64,000 bases of DNA from Aspidapion aeneum (lineage: Eukaryota > Arthropoda > Insecta > Coleoptera > Brentidae): NCBI GenBank assembly GCA_963576565.1, contig OY755045.1:3161477-3225476 (forward strand), written 5' to 3'. Shown here piece by piece: positions 20,901-32,868 of the stretch. The position numbers were made by a program, and so were the translations under genes. Under the pieces are notes generated by a model. That model worked only from the letters and a program-made list of their open reading frames with translations, made no database searches and had not been told where the DNA came from. The first letter of the stretch is position 1. Every line of letters begins with the position of its first letter.

Positions 20901-21623
20901 AAATTATTAATTAAAAAAAGAAAACTAAATGGCTGAAATCAAGAGACGAGTAAGATTGGCCTGGGCAGCATTTGGTAAATTAGGCTACATATTAAAAAAT
21001 AAAAAATATCCAGAGTACCTCAAAACGAAAGTGTATAACCAATCTATCCTTCCTGGACTTACCTATGGATCCCAAACCTGGACACTTACGCTCATTATAT
21101 GCCATATTATGCAGACCTCCCTCTTAAGATTAAATAAATGAACTAGAACAGATTTTAATTTAACTAAAAACCTATTAAATTAAATAAATAAAAAATCTGA
21201 AAATTTTCAAAAAAGTTCAATTTGTTTATTTTGCCAGATAAACCTGGTAGGTATTTTTATTACAGACTGCATGTTCTGTATTGTAATTGCTCAAACATTT
21301 AAAATTTAAATAAAAGGTCAAAATTTAAGGAATAGTGGTGGTATATTTAGGTTAATCAAAGTAAATATTTTGTTTAATTAATTTCATATCAAACTGGAAA
21401 ACAATTAAATCTTTTTATGGCAACATTTTAACAATATGAAATTTAGTTCAGTATCTTTACAATAAATTTGATAGTGTTACATTACCATAAATAATAATTA
21501 GTGCAAAACCACTGGAAAAAAGTTCTGAACAAAAAACTTGATTCAAATATAATAAACAAGTTATAAAAAAATCATCTAACAAATTTGAAAAAGTAAGTGT
21601 TGTATAAGTAAAAAGTGCTCAAA

Positions 21624-21920
21624 ATGCAAAACCTGAAAAATCATTCAGAAAATCAGGCAACTAATAACAAAGTTTTAAAAGAAACCAAAATTGAAACCAT
21701 GGAAAATAACCCAGCAAATTTCGAAGAAGCTATATCTGCAACAAAATTCGGAAAAGTCAACATCCTCTTAGCACTTGTGAGCATCTTAGCTACACTTCCA
21801 GGTTCCATAGACGCTGGCACAATGTCCTGGATGACTTTAGCAGCACATTGTGATCTAAATCTAACTTTAAGAGACAAAGGAACTTTAAATGCAGTGATTT
21901 ACATAGGGGTGGTTACTTAA
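21624..21920 (+). pseudogene. Synaptic-vesicle-glycoprotein-2-like (MFS transporter) first-exon fragment
   Basis: From the ATG at 21624: a polar N terminus, then NFEEAISATKFGKVNILLAL, a hydrophobic stretch, AGTMSWMTLAAHCDLNLTL and DKGTLNAVIYIG. This matches the start of insect SV2-like major-facilitator transporters (N-terminal loop and first membrane helix, then the D-L-x-L-x-x-K-G region). The frame stops at 21920 where RTE sequence resumes; no further exon is visible. It sits exactly where the RTE ORF is interrupted, so it is an inserted gene fragment. A functional first exon spliced outside is less likely. Confidence 0.68.
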
Positions 21921-22161
21921 ATCAAACATGGATAAGGTAACAAAAGCCCAAAGATCAATGGAAAGACAAATGTTACATGTAAAGCTAACGGATAGAAAAA
22001 GGAATGAATGGATAAGAAATAAAACAAAAGTAAGGGATGTAAAAGGAGAAGTAGCAAAATTAAAATGGAAATTTGCCGGTCATAATATCAGACAGAAAGA
22101 CGATCGATGGAACAAGTGTATGGTAACCTGGAGACCTTGGGAAAAAAAAGAAGTAGGGAAA

Positions 22162-22886
22162 CCCAGGTAGCAAGGGGTCATCAAATGACGTCTTTTTTTC
22201 GTCGAAAAGTGGTCATTTGGATGACCAGCAGGTCATCTACCAAAAAATGTTGTCTTTAAGGCGTCAGTTACTTGACGTCTTTTCGTAGTGTAGTATTTGA
22301 CGTCTGAAAAACGTCATATATTGGTCACTACCCACACTGCACACTTTGTCCAAGGGACATACACTCATACTTACATAGATGGTGCCCCAGTCAGTACTTG
22401 ACCGGATTTATACGGAATGTGGGGGTACGTATATAAAATAAATTAAATATTAAATCAAGACAAACTTCGAGGCTTCTCTCGCTTCAAGGTGGAGATGTGT
22501 AAGTCTAGGTATAGGTCTATTTTGATCTGTACCTCACAGACGAACACCGCTGTACCTGTTCCAGTACTTCCAGGTCTAAGTCACAGAAGAGTCACCTTCT
22601 GTGTCTAAGTTTCCTTCAGTGTTCTCAAATGCAGGGAATATTTCATATATTCAGACGAGTTTAAAAAAAGTCATAAATAGGTTTGTGTCTGTGTGTGTCT
22701 AATGTTCTGATTTGGTCCCAAATACGTCATATTGCTGACGTCTTTAAAACATCTAAAAATGACGTCATTTTGGGTGTGTCTTTTGAGCGTCATTTAAAGG
22801 TCATTTACACGTCATATTAGAGACGTCAATGGTCATTAAAAATGACCTGTTTTTGACGTTTAAAAAACGTGACCTTGCTACCTGGG
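22162..22886 (+). mobile_element. TGACGTC-rich MITE, copy 1 (725 bp)
   Basis: Perfect inverted ends CCCAGGTAGCAA / TTGCTACCTGGG. Both sides contain many TGACGTC or GACGTCA sites. No ORF. It splits the RTE frame. A second copy in reverse is at 38420-39136. Confidence 0.92.
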
Positions 22887-23519
22887 AAAGACCCCAAATG
22901 AGATTTGAAGAGACATGCAGGCGCTAGATGGATGAACACAGCGACAGACAGAGAAGAATGGAAGATATTTGGGCAGGCCTATGTCCAAAGATGGATCGAA
23001 GAAGATTAGATAGATAGATAGATAGATAGTCATACGTAATACTTTTTTAGTTTAATTCTAGTTGATGCATATTTTTTGTAACTGGTTCCGGCCCATAAGA
23101 CACCGGTCCTTAAGGCACCGGGAATGTTTTAATTTCCCCATACGACCCATTTACCCTTGATTATGTGTGCCTTAAGGCGTCAATTTATTTTGGTTTTTTT
23201 GTATGACTGCCATGCCGATTCATCAATCGGCTGTCAACAAATAACAACAGAAGAATTACTATTTTATCTCGAGTTATCTATCAGGATTAAAAAGTAATTA
23301 TTTGACAATAAAGACTGTCTAATCTAGGTCTCAAACCAACACAAACGTGTTTTCCGAATTCGACAAAAAAAACTAGTTACGCTATAGTTTTGCGACACAT
23401 TGAAAATACCGTTACAACAAACAAAAAAGTCGTCAGTGTAATATAACGTAAAGTTACCTATTAATTTTTTGTTGTTATTGTTATTTAATTCGTACAACAA
23501 GAGAAGAATTATTGCTGGT

Positions 23520-26500
23520 ATGGATATTATAAAACTCATATTTTTTCTCTTGGTAATGGGAATGATTCCTGCAAAATCAGCTGTTCTCAAAAGAAACCAA
23601 CTAGAAATTCAGAACAGTGAAAAAGGTATGCAATTAGTGGTTACACAGAAATTATATTGGTTTAAAATATATACTTGAATCAAGTATATCTGTGTTAAAT
23701 TTCAATCAATCATTTGTAAAATTAAATCAGCACCATAAAAACAATGATCAGAAAATACATAAGTATGGTTTGTAGTTCAATTACATATACATTGAAGTCA
23801 AAGAGATCATAAAGTGATTAATATAAATTATTTGATTTAAATACTCGAGCATTTCATTGAATTCAAAAAACGCGCAACTCTGTTAAGAATCACTTTTAAG
23901 AATTTTCGCAGTTGGACGTCTCGGAAAAATAAAACTATTTACGAAAATTCAGCCTGTTACTCATTACTTAAGTAAAAAAAAAATTAATAAAAAAACACCC
24001 AACTACTAAATCTACTTGTACCTACTAGTCGCACTTGGATACAAAATTGATAGGTATAATTCAACTTTTAGTTTTGATGCCCAAAGCGCATTTACGAAAT
24101 TATACAGTTCTGTATGTTCATGAATCAGGTTATTGCGAGGGGTCAGTGGCGTATATAAGGAGGGGGGGGCCTGGGGGGCCCGGCCCCCCCCCGAAGCTAA
24201 GATTTTTTTAGATATTTTCCACATATTTCCTGAATACAAACATAAAATAGCATAAAATACGGCCTCATGGGGTCTCGGGCCCCCCCCAAACTGCCTCGGG
24301 CCCACCCCGAAACTTTTTTCTATATACGCCACTGCGAGGGGTCATCAGCTTTCAACAGTACTGTACAAATTTCACAACAGGACCCGACAGTACCACGACA
24401 GGACCCAACAGTACTCGACAGTACACGACAGTACCCAACAGTACTCAACAGGACCCAACAGTACTCGACAGTACATGACAGTACCAACAGTATTCAACAG
24501 GACCCAACAGTACTCGACAGTACTCGACACTACCATGGGCGCACCCAGGGGGGGGCCTCCCCAAGCCTTAGATTTTTTAATATATTTTCTACATATTTGA
24601 TGATAAAACATGAAAAAAACCTTAGAATTTGACATCAGGAGGCTTCGGGCCCCCCCCAACCCCACGCAGTGGCGTAGTTGGCGAAAAAAGACATGATGAC
24701 CTTTTTTTTTTTTTTGGTCGCAACTTTTTTGAGAGGAGCGCTTTGTAGCTGTCGGGCCCCCCACACACGATGACCATTTTTTTTTTTGGTCGCAAGTTTT
24801 TTGAGGGCGCACTTTGTAGCTGTCGGGCCCCCTCCAAGACACATTCCTTGGTGCGCCACTGACACTACACGACAGTACTCAACAGGACCCAACAGTACTC
24901 GACAGTACCCAACAGTACACGACAGTACTCAACAGTACTTGACAGGACCCAACAGTACTCGACAGTACACGACAGTACCCAACAGTACCTACTCAACAGG
25001 ACCCAACAGTACACGACAGGACCCAAGTCCTGTTGGACGCTGTACAAAATTTTAGGGTGCCGATGACCCCTCGGGTTATTGGGTAATTTTGTACCCAACT
25101 GCGACTAGTAGTTACACGTAGATTTAACAGTTGGGTGTTTTTTTTATTTAAGAATTTATTTATTTCCAACTTTTAGGTTTAATTCTTATTCAGCCTTATA
25201 AAAAGCACTATACATTTGTCATTCATTTAGCGTTACCCAAAAAGTACGTATAGATTTTCTACGGACGCGAACAGTGTTACCTTCAATTGAGTGAAGGTGG
25301 GGGAGGAGAGAGGGAGGAGGGAACTAGTAAAATGGTGTCGAAAAAAATCAGTAATAATTTTTGAAATCGTTCTATATTTGTGAAAGTTATAGCTAAAACT
25401 ATTACTTACAACGAGGGAGGCGAGGAGAGAGGGAGAGGGAGGAAGGTAAAATGGTGTTAGAAAAAAGTCTTAAAGCGTGTGCAGAAAGAATTTTTGAAAT
25501 AGCCCTATATTTGATAAAATTATGAGAATATAGTTTTTTAAGAGGGTGAGGTGTAATGACAGGATGGGAGGACTACAAAGTAATAACAGCAAATTAGAGG
25601 ACATTTGCAATGGATTATCAATTTTTATGCCTTAAAGCCGACATCATCTTACAAACTGGCGTCTGACGACCGCCATGACTCCTGTTTAAAAAAATATAGC
25701 CTATAGCACCTTCGGAATCAGTAGCAATTTAACGAAACCTTTTTCGTCAAAATCGATTCAGCCGTTTAACCTCTAGCGCGACACAAACATACATATTTAT
25801 AATACATACTTACATATATGTATACATATCTCAAACGAAAAAAATTACCCTTCCCTTCGCCGTGCTGTAGTTGGGTAAAAATAGAACGGTCTACTATAAG
25901 AAATGTATTTTTTTTAGAACCTTCAAAAGTCCCACCTGAAGAAGTATCAAAGTTGTCAGAGGAGCAAAAAGATAATGTAAGTTATTGAAGTTTACATATA
26001 ATACATAATTTACACGGAGAATTCAGGAACATACCTACCTAAATTATGAACGCACTATGAACCGTCATTTTTGTTTATCTTTGTTTAGTATATTATAAAC
26101 AGCGGTGACAATAAACTTTTTAAAAAAAGTAGTGTCTATGATTTAAATAGGTAGGTAGTTGGTTATGTGAAGTATCCGTCACTGTCAAAAAAAAACATTG
26201 ATTGACAAAAATATCTACACCATACGTTTTTTTCTCACACTATAAATCATTAATTATTATTTAGCACAGATCTGCCGTCCTTAGTAAGACCCACCTATCT
26301 ACATTTTCACTGATTTCGGAAAAGCGAGTTTAAAGTTTAAATGTTGGTAAATGTTGATGGGTTTCTAGTAGCAATATCTAAGTAATAAAACAAAAAAAAA
26401 GTTACAAATTATTAACTATTTAAAGCCATTTTCGGTCCTAACTCAGTTTTTATTTTTTTTGCAGATAGGTGGGTCTTACTTAGGACGACACAGATGTAAA

Positions 26501-27128
26501 TAAAGAATAGCCATGATAATATTCTATATGTAATACAAGGTGGAAATTAAATAAAAAAATATAGTTTATTAAAATCCTTTCCTACAAAATAGTGTTTTAG
26601 TAAAAAACACGTTTATTTTTTGTTAGGTAGTCCAAAGTGGTATTCAACGACCAAACCATGCGCTTCGCCAACCTATTTGTTTACCTTTCCCCATAGGTAA
26701 GTAAAATGCAATTATTATTATAGAAATTCTTTGAGAAGAATAAAAAAATTATATTTAAATTGATTTTTACTCATTTTTTCCACCATTTTGATGAGCAATA
26801 ATCAGATAAATTTTTTAGTTTGCAAAATGTGTTTGTTTAATAAACTTTTTTGTGACATGTATAAATATTGCGTACTGATTTATTTACAAATGGTAAACTC
26901 ACTTTTGCTCTAAAGTAAATTTACAAAAAGTGCGCCAAACTAGTGATGTATGACAATTATGATATATTTTTAACACTATGTCATAAATTCAGTCATGCCA
27001 GAATAAGTGCTTTAGTTTTTACGACAGAAATCTCCATATAACAAAATAATAACATTTGTTTTTTCTTTATTTTAGGATGTTTTGATCCAGATGACCCAAA
27101 AGTGCGCCCGCAAATGATTCCAGTATGA
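23520..27128 (+). CDS. Small secreted peptide precursor 1 with a C-x6-C ring (four exons, 95 aa)
   Basis: I do not recognise a named orthologue. Exons: 23520-23625, 25918-25976, 26627-26696, 27076-27128 (TGA). Donors are GTATGC, GTAAGT, GTAAGT; acceptors TTTTTTAG, TTGTTAG, TTTTAG; intron phases 1, 0, 1. The ATG at 23520 opens a hydrophobic signal peptide (residues 1-21, ending AKSA) followed by a Lys-Arg. The middle is acidic and Pro/Glu/Lys rich. The only two cysteines of the mature protein are C73 and C80 in ICLPFPIGCF, then an Asp/Pro-rich tail ending MIPV. An AATAAA lies at 27163-27168, 35 nt past the stop. A TCAGT initiator-like site is at 23433. Intron 1 contains a 1.16-kb inverted-repeat element and intron 2 a 230-bp MITE. 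The protein resembles the gene at 33632-39712 in exon phases and ring. It could be a neuropeptide-like or other secreted effector; function unknown. Confidence 0.72.
24144..24334. mobile_element. hAT-type MITE, 191 bp
   Basis: Exact 8-bp duplication CGAGGGGT (24136-24143, 24335-24342); ends CAGTGGCGTATATA / TATATACGCCACTG. Confidence 0.93.
24534..24860. mobile_element. hAT-type MITE inside the minisatellite
   Basis: Exact 8-bp duplication GACACTAC (24526-24533, 24861-24868); ends CATGGGCGCACC / GGTGCGCCACT. A further CAGTGGCGTAG sequence inside at 24667 suggests another nested copy. Confidence 0.88.
25270..25560. repeat. Tandem GGAGGAGAGAGGGAG-rich duplication
   Basis: Two units of about 125 bp share GAGGAGAGAGGGAG, TAAAATGGTGT, GAAAAAA and TTTTTGAAAT..CTATATTTG. 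Confidence 0.7.
26268..26496. mobile_element. MITE in intron 2 of the first peptide gene
   Basis: AGTAAGACCCACCTATCT at 26282 faces AGATAGGTGGGTCTTACT at 26463; arms continue as GTCCT/AGGAC. Confidence 0.85.
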
Positions 27129-27162
27129 TATTCTTCTTGTAAAAAAAATATAGTGGTGCTAA

Positions 27163-27168
27163 AATAAA
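27163..27168 (+). promoter_or_regulatory. Poly(A) signal of the first peptide gene
   Basis: AATAAA 35 nt after the TGA at 27126-27128. Confidence 0.65.
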
Positions 27169-27169
27169 A

Positions 27170-28330
27170 TACTTTGTCAAAACAAGTGGTTTTTAGTTTT
27201 TTCTTGATATCTTAAAAACCCTTGTAAATATTTTTAATTTCAAGAGAGAATCTGATTGGGCTCGGAATAGCGCCACTAACTAAAATGTAGCTAAACTTTT
27301 ATCTGGGACATAGTGCTAGACTAAAAAAGTTTGGCCAAAGTAAATCTTAATCTGTAATATATATAATTTCGCTATACTTTGTGTTATTTATTTTTGTATT
27401 GTTTTTTGTACCCACAAACTGATATTTAGGATATTAGACCGGGCTTTACTCGCCGCCGCACGAAATTTATCGGGCGAGTAGCATGCAAATCCTGTAACCT
27501 TCCGAAGAATTGTTAGGTCTGCGCCCAAACGGTGTCCAACCAGTAGGTCCTCACACGATCGGCCGTGAGCGTCGCCTTCAAAAGTATACCTAGGCAGCAC
27601 TTGTCGTATGATGCATTGCCGTGTAGTTGTCACCGCGCACGAAAACTTTAAAGACAACTATAGCTACATAGCTTTTAAGCACACCGTTCGATAGGTAATT
27701 GATCTGGCTATAAGATGGACCTACTCGTTTAGTTCATGTAAAAAATCCGCTGCAAACAAAAAATATGTCTTTGACTTAAAAAAAAAGCAAGTATAAGTGA
27801 TGCTCTTAGCCTTGTTAATATAATTATGTAGCTGTGTCATACATCAATCGATACCTAGTCTAGAGCACACCAGTCCAATTTTTAGGTGATGAGGAAAAGG
27901 CTAGGCTTTCGTAAAAAGCTTTTTTTTCAGCGAAAATTCCTAAAAGTGATTTATAAGAAAGAAAGCAGGCGTAATTTAGTATTTACGGAGAGAATTTAAG
28001 TCGCATAAAGCAAGAAATAAATAACAAAAATAAGATAACAAAAAGAGTTTAGTTTAGTGGCTGTAAAAAATTAGTCGCAATAATTAATTTTTTTTACGAA
28101 CGTGCGGAAAGTGTCAATTTTCCGGACGCATTTTATTTTTGAAAGTTCCACTTTTCTTCACTAGTTTTCCGTACGCTTTTAAAAACTTAAGAATCGGTAC
28201 TTTAATATTACTTTTTTCGGTGTCCCTACTGTCCAAACTATCAAAAAGTTTTCAAAAACCGGCCATGTCATGGTTTTAATGTTTCAAATCCGCATGGCAA
28301 CGATCATACAATACAAACTAAAAAGTTATA
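27170..28330. other. Intergenic DNA between the two peptide genes, left part
   Basis: No gene found. A GC-rich block at 27440-27650 gives an 89-codon minus-strand frame with no recognisable domain. GTGCGGAAA and TTCCGGACGC at 28100-28130 resemble the 4.5-kb repeat. Confidence 0.4.
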
Positions 28331-28332
28331 AA

Positions 28333-28424
28333 ATGGACTCGACGGACTCTGATGAAAATCTTCCAGAATATATTCTAAATACATCACGAGACCTTGACCT
28401 TCTTGTGACATTTCCGAACTAGTA
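28333..28424 (+). pseudogene. Possible first exon of a transposon ORF (MDSTDSDE)
   Basis: ATG at 28333 gives MDSTDSDENLPEYIL and about 14 more residues, then TTTCCGAACTA|GTAAGA, a strong donor. The downstream part is repeated at 4893-5085. Acidic start with no domain visible; probably a mobile-element exon. Confidence 0.4.
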
Positions 28425-28599
28425 AGAATTTTTCATTTTGAAATTTGTATTGGAAAACGGCTTTACTTTTATCTGAATTCTTTTTACGGAATACCATTCT
28501 CGCGTACTTGCCGTTTTTTACATGAAATGTTTTTGTTATAATAAAACATTTTTCGATTTAAAGTCTCGTTTTTTCTCATCTAATGATCTTTGAAAAGAA

Positions 28600-29110
28600 G
28601 CCAGCAGCAGGCGGCTCTTCCATAGGTTTGCAGGTTTGCGCAACCCCCAAAAAATATAGGTAAAATAATAAAAGAATTATGTATTTTTAAATTATCATCA
28701 GAATTATGTACATTTATACGCTACCACACCTCTTATATCGCGCTCGCCGGCCGCCCTTAGCGACGACTTTATTTCGCGGTTTGCAGCTCGAATGCAACCC
28801 AATTCGCATCAGGGCCTGGTCACTCGAGCTTCACTTACCAGTCGATGGCGGCGCCACCGTAGACCCCCGCTCATCCTCACCCAACCCGCTACTGCCCATC
28901 TTTTCGGTAGAAACCAGCTGATCGGTCTCGAATTTTCTGGAATTCTATTTTTTCGTTTTTTACTGCAATTTTTACGGCTTTTACCAACATTTTTGGAATT
29001 TAGGAAACCAAATTTTACCGGCCAGCCAAAAATTCAACAATTTGTTAATAATCTCAAGTAAGTATATAACATAACCTATAAAATAAATTTGCATGGTTTA
29101 TTTTAACAAA
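28600..29110. other. Intergenic, GC-richer block
   Basis: 28730-28920 is unusually GC-rich and open in two plus frames, but I recognise no protein feature. Confidence 0.35.
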
Positions 29111-29117
29111 AAGCCCA

Positions 29118-29291
29118 ATTTCATCGGCGTGGCCAGCCTGAAGGGGGCTGCGGCCTACGTCTATGCTTTCTGTGATACACATATATTGTATCTGTATTTT
29201 TTTAATAGTAGTGAACCAGGGGACCCCTGCAATACATAAGGGCAGCCTGAGATCCAACAGAGGGGGCCAGGCCCCCCTTAGCTACGCTGAT
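29118..29291. mobile_element. hAT-like MITE, CATCGGCGT ends
   Basis: CATCGGCGTGGCCAGCC and CTTAGCTACGCTGATG are inverted and flank a GGGGGC/GCCCCCC interior like other members; no clear target duplication. Confidence 0.55.
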
Positions 29292-29914
29292 GTCTATCCT
29301 CTGATTGTGAGTTATAAATTTCAAACCTTGGGCTGGGTTAGGTTTGCTTATCTAGCACTTTTGGTAAATAGGAATTATAACATTCCGAAGAAAGAATATT
29401 GTTTGTATATTACAATTTTATATTGTTTCAGGTAATGTTCTTCCAGCTGCTCTAAAGGAGACATGTCTTACATGCACATAGAGTGGGGCTCGTGTTCACA
29501 ATTCACATTTTCAAAAACGAGACCAATTATAACAGCGGAATAGATCATTTAGGATAATTTGGTGTATATGCTAAGGTAGGTAACTGATCAAGAGAGCAGC
29601 ACTCACTATGTGACCTAGGATATTCTACCTGGGCAAATATGGTGTACTAAAATTAGCAACCGAACCACCTCTGGACAAAAATGTTATATAAAATATGATA
29701 TATTGTGACTGAGCCCCCTAATATATGTAAGGAACTCACATGTTTATTATTAAGAGAGATTAATTATAATACTGGTATTACATATTTAGTGTGTTGAATT
29801 ATACAATAAAAAATTAATTAATTTTCTTTTAATAAAATTTTAAATAAGTAATTTATAATAAATACCTACCCACATACATAATGTTGTTTTATTTTCTGAA
29901 TTTACTGCCAAAAT

Positions 29915-29958
29915 ATTTGCATTGTTTCATTTTTGATATGAAACAATGCAAACATTTT
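29915..29958. repeat. Perfect short hairpin
   Basis: TTTGCATTGTTTCAT and ATGAAACAATGCAAA separated by 7 nt. Confidence 0.9.
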
Positions 29959-30154
29959 AGTGCAATCAAAATTTAATTTTTAAAATTGGCGGCTGCCGCC
30001 GCCGCGCCAGCTGGGCGATTGCAGCGCCGCGCTCGATAGGTCAGGAACTAAAAAAAGAGGCATAGAATGAGTGTCCCATCTTTTTTACTAATCTTATTTA
30101 ACCTAATCTGTGATTCGCATATGACAAAGCGCGCGAGATTTTATTTCTATAGGC

Positions 30155-30318
30155 CTTCACACACACCTCCGTAGCATGGTGCATAACGCGTGGCATGGGG
30201 CTTTCAACCAATCAACGATCGAATAGCAGCGGCCATATTGGTTTTGCATAAGAAAAGTCCATAAGGTTGAACTTCTATGCGCCATGCTATGCGCTATGCA
30301 TTTTTGTGTGTGATCGGC
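30155..30318. mobile_element. MITE with CACACA ends
   Basis: TTCACACACACCTCCGTAGCA and, inverted, GCTATGCATTTTTGTGTGTGA; GCATAGC/GCGCCATGC pieces pair inside. Confidence 0.6.
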
Positions 30319-30319
30319 T

Positions 30320-31099
30320 TATGCGTGGATTTCAAAGCCGTTCCGTAAAGCTCAGTGAGGTTGCAGGTCGACTGCAAACCGATTGTTTATTTTGCATGCT
30401 AATTTCTTAATTCAATTTGTCGTGTAGTCCGTTTAAGTAAATCCCGATAGGTGTGTATTGAATGGTAATTTTGTAATTTATTCCTTTATTATTAAAGCTT
30501 GATCCGTATGTTTGTGTGTAAAAAAATTACGATTCTCCTTTGCAACCTCCAGATTTTTATTCTACGAGCCGCCACTTGCTAGCAGGAGATTTTTACTAAA
30601 TAACAAGGATTAAATTCAACTTATAATAAATATTATTATCTAACAAATAAATATAATTAAAATAAAAACCCAATATTACCCTGCTGGGTATATTGCAATC
30701 TCTTTCAAACAAGTATCTATCCCTACTGCATTTGATATACCTAGTTTAAAAATACTACGTATAGGCTATTACTCACCAATTTTTTCGGAATTTCTGCCTA
30801 TTTTTTTCTACTTAAAAACAGAAGTCAGCCCTTCTTATTGGTCGCGAATATTGACAAAGAATATTCGAAATTCGAAATAGTCATGGAATTAACCCCACTT
30901 GATGGTAATTCAACAAAAAAAAAACAAGTTTCGTAGGGTTGCCATTTGTAGCCATGTGTGTATGTATGGAAGGCAATAGGGATCGTCGAAAATTTCACCC
31001 AAAATAAGTTTTTTTGGGTCAAAAAAGGCCAAACTACCAAATGTTTAGATGGTGTCTGTCTGTCTGGTACACGATAAAAATAACAAATTATTTTTAATT
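30320..31099. other. Intergenic DNA, nothing identified
   Basis: AT-rich; short spurious frames only. Confidence 0.4.
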
Positions 31100-31620
31100 T
31101 TAAATTCCAAACTGTGTAATTTTGATTTTTAACGGTTTTCTAAGTCTCTGGCTTACGCTGGTGTCTTTTCTCTTTGTCTGGAACGTTTAAACCACAGTTT
31201 TCGTCATTCTCTGCATAGCGCTGTAGCCTTAGGTTTGGACCAATCAACGGCAAGCTATGAGTGCCTTCAAAGCAGGGTGGATTCCACCGACACAAAAAGG
31301 GCCGTTTGAAAGTTTTCTTAATTACTTTCGTCAATTATTTTTACTTACAAACAAATTAAACAGTTGAATGAATAATTTGAAAAAATTGTTAAATAAATAT
31401 ATATTTGCAACAAACAGAAAAGTTTTTAAGTTTAAATATTAGAATAAAGAGTTAAGTTTTAAAGAAGAAAATTGAACAGGTATGTATGATTTTCCTACAT
31501 TATTTATATAATTGAGAAAAACACTTATAGTAATACTTCCTCCAAGAATTGCCAAATTCCCTTTTGAGATCTCAAACGACTAGGTCTTATGGATAACTAG
31601 GTCTTTGGATGGCAACTTAC
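31100..31620 (-). repeat. Partial copy of the 1.2-kb dispersed repeat seen at 45.3-48.3 kb
   Basis: The complement shares GACCAATCA, GTCTCTGGCTTACG-type and ATGTATGATTTTCCTACAT, CCAAGAA..GCCAAATTCCC with the copies at 45330-47160 and 47171-48340. Confidence 0.65.
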
Positions 31621-31880
31621 ATGCTTACTGTCGCCAATTTTGATCAAATTGGGACGTATGGTAACCCTATAGCATGCTAAAGATTCAAATAAAGGAAGTT
31701 AGGCTTAAGAAGATTTAATGCTTAAATTCTATTTATTTGTTCATCCTCTTTTCCATAAATCATTTTCCTGTCAAAATAAAAGCGATAAAAAACCATTTAA
31801 TAAATTTCTACGTACCTCAGACTTAATATTTGAAACAGGAAAGACACACAATATTAGCAAAGTATATTAAGTGTAAATGA

Positions 31881-32034
31881 CAGTGACGGATCCAGGATTT
31901 CCACACGAGAGGGGCCAAAGGGGCGGTAAAATGCAAAACGAATTACAATTTGGTATTTTTATGAAGCATCATTGGCTCAACCATTTAGCAAAATTGGCAT
32001 TCCCAGACCTCCTGGCCCCCTGGATTCGCCACTG
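31881..32034. mobile_element. MITE, CAGTG ends
   Basis: CAGTGACGGATCCAGGA and CCTGGATTCGCCACTG are inverted; GGGGCC / GGCCCC inside. Confidence 0.75.
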
Positions 32035-32204
32035 ATAAATGGTTAACAAGCTAAGAAAATGGCGGCTTATAAACGTAATTTAAAACCAAACAAACCATTT
32101 ATTTATGTAATAGTGGCCGTCGTCACCCAGTCTATACACTCCTAGCAATACAATAAATCAGGTTTCCAAAATATGTGTTCTCTGCAATGTATAGAGAACT
32201 ATAC

Positions 32205-32835
32205 AGAGTGCTCCAACCAAACCTTACCAGGGACTTTTTCGGGTATTTCTTGATGAAATTAGGAAGGGGTACCATTTTAAGCTATCCTTAAATTTTTGAA
32301 ACGTGCACTCCCTTTGAATGGTAAACTTTCCCCTTTATTTTGAATACGAAAAGTGGGTTAAGTGATACTTTGTTTTAAAGATCTCTTCAGTGTCTTTATA
32401 ACCTTGTAAAAATTTCACAAATCTATCGATCCGTTTTTGAGATATTTGTATCCAAATTTACCATGGATTAATTAAAAAAAATTAAAATCAGAAAAATATG
32501 ATAAATGAGTATTTGCAAAATATTCCTACCATATTTGGACTTTTTTAAAATTCCTAAATGTCAGAGGCAAATATATCAAAAACAAATAATTGATTTTAGA
32601 AATTTTTACAGAGTTGTAAAGACATTCAAGCTACCTTCAAAACAAGGTATTACTCGACTTACTCTCCTTAATCAAAATATTGGAGTAATGTTTATCCCTC
32701 GAAGGAGAGAGCCCAAAGGTGAAAAAAATCAACATGTCCAAGGGTTTTTCCAAATTCCATCAAGAAATACCTGAAAAAGCCTCTCTGTTAGTTTTCGCTG
32801 GAATATTCTGTATACACTGGCTCTATAGTACGACG
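32205..32835. mobile_element. Diverged foldback element
   Basis: TATACAGAGTGCTCC.. GGGTATTTCTTGATG at 32214-32265 faces CATCAAGAAATACC at 32757 and GTATAC at 32812; the arms also share ACCTTGTAAAAATTTC / GAAATTTTTACAGAGTTGTA. A related 50.5-kb element carries an insertion. Confidence 0.7.
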
Positions 32836-32868
32836 TTGCTCCAGAGTTTAGTTAAGCATTATGCTTTT

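Larger units (their letters stand above)
20929..23030 (+). mobile_element. RTE-type LINE 3' end, split by two insertions, (GATA)n tail
   Basis: Three collinear pieces of one RT ORF. 20929-21091: EIKRRVRLAWAAFGKLGYIL ... LPGLTYGSQTWTLT. 21925-22161: KVTKAQRSMERQMLHVKLTD ... AKLKWKFAGH. 22887-22990: RPQMRFEETCRR then WAGLCPKM-like end. The first gap holds a transporter-like exon, the second a 725-bp MITE. The copy ends in GATAGATAGATAGATAG at 23008-23028, typical of RTE tails. Confidence 0.85.
23985..25145. mobile_element. Inverted-repeat element with an ACAGTAC minisatellite
   Basis: Outer arms AAACACCCAACTACTAAATC (about 23993) and its complement near 25115-25140, followed inward by ACTAGTCGCA and TACAAAATT. 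Inside, ACAGTACTCG/ACAGGACCCA units of about 10 bp run 24355-24525 and 24869-25025. Two hAT MITEs are nested. It lies in intron 1 of the peptide gene 23520-27128. Confidence 0.8.

Noticed and set aside
24270..25098. Several 70-150 codon frames on both strands
   Set aside because: They arise from the ACAGTAC minisatellite and C/G runs.
27388..27657. 89-codon minus-strand frame
   Set aside because: GC-rich block without recognisable motif, splice context or repeat copy.
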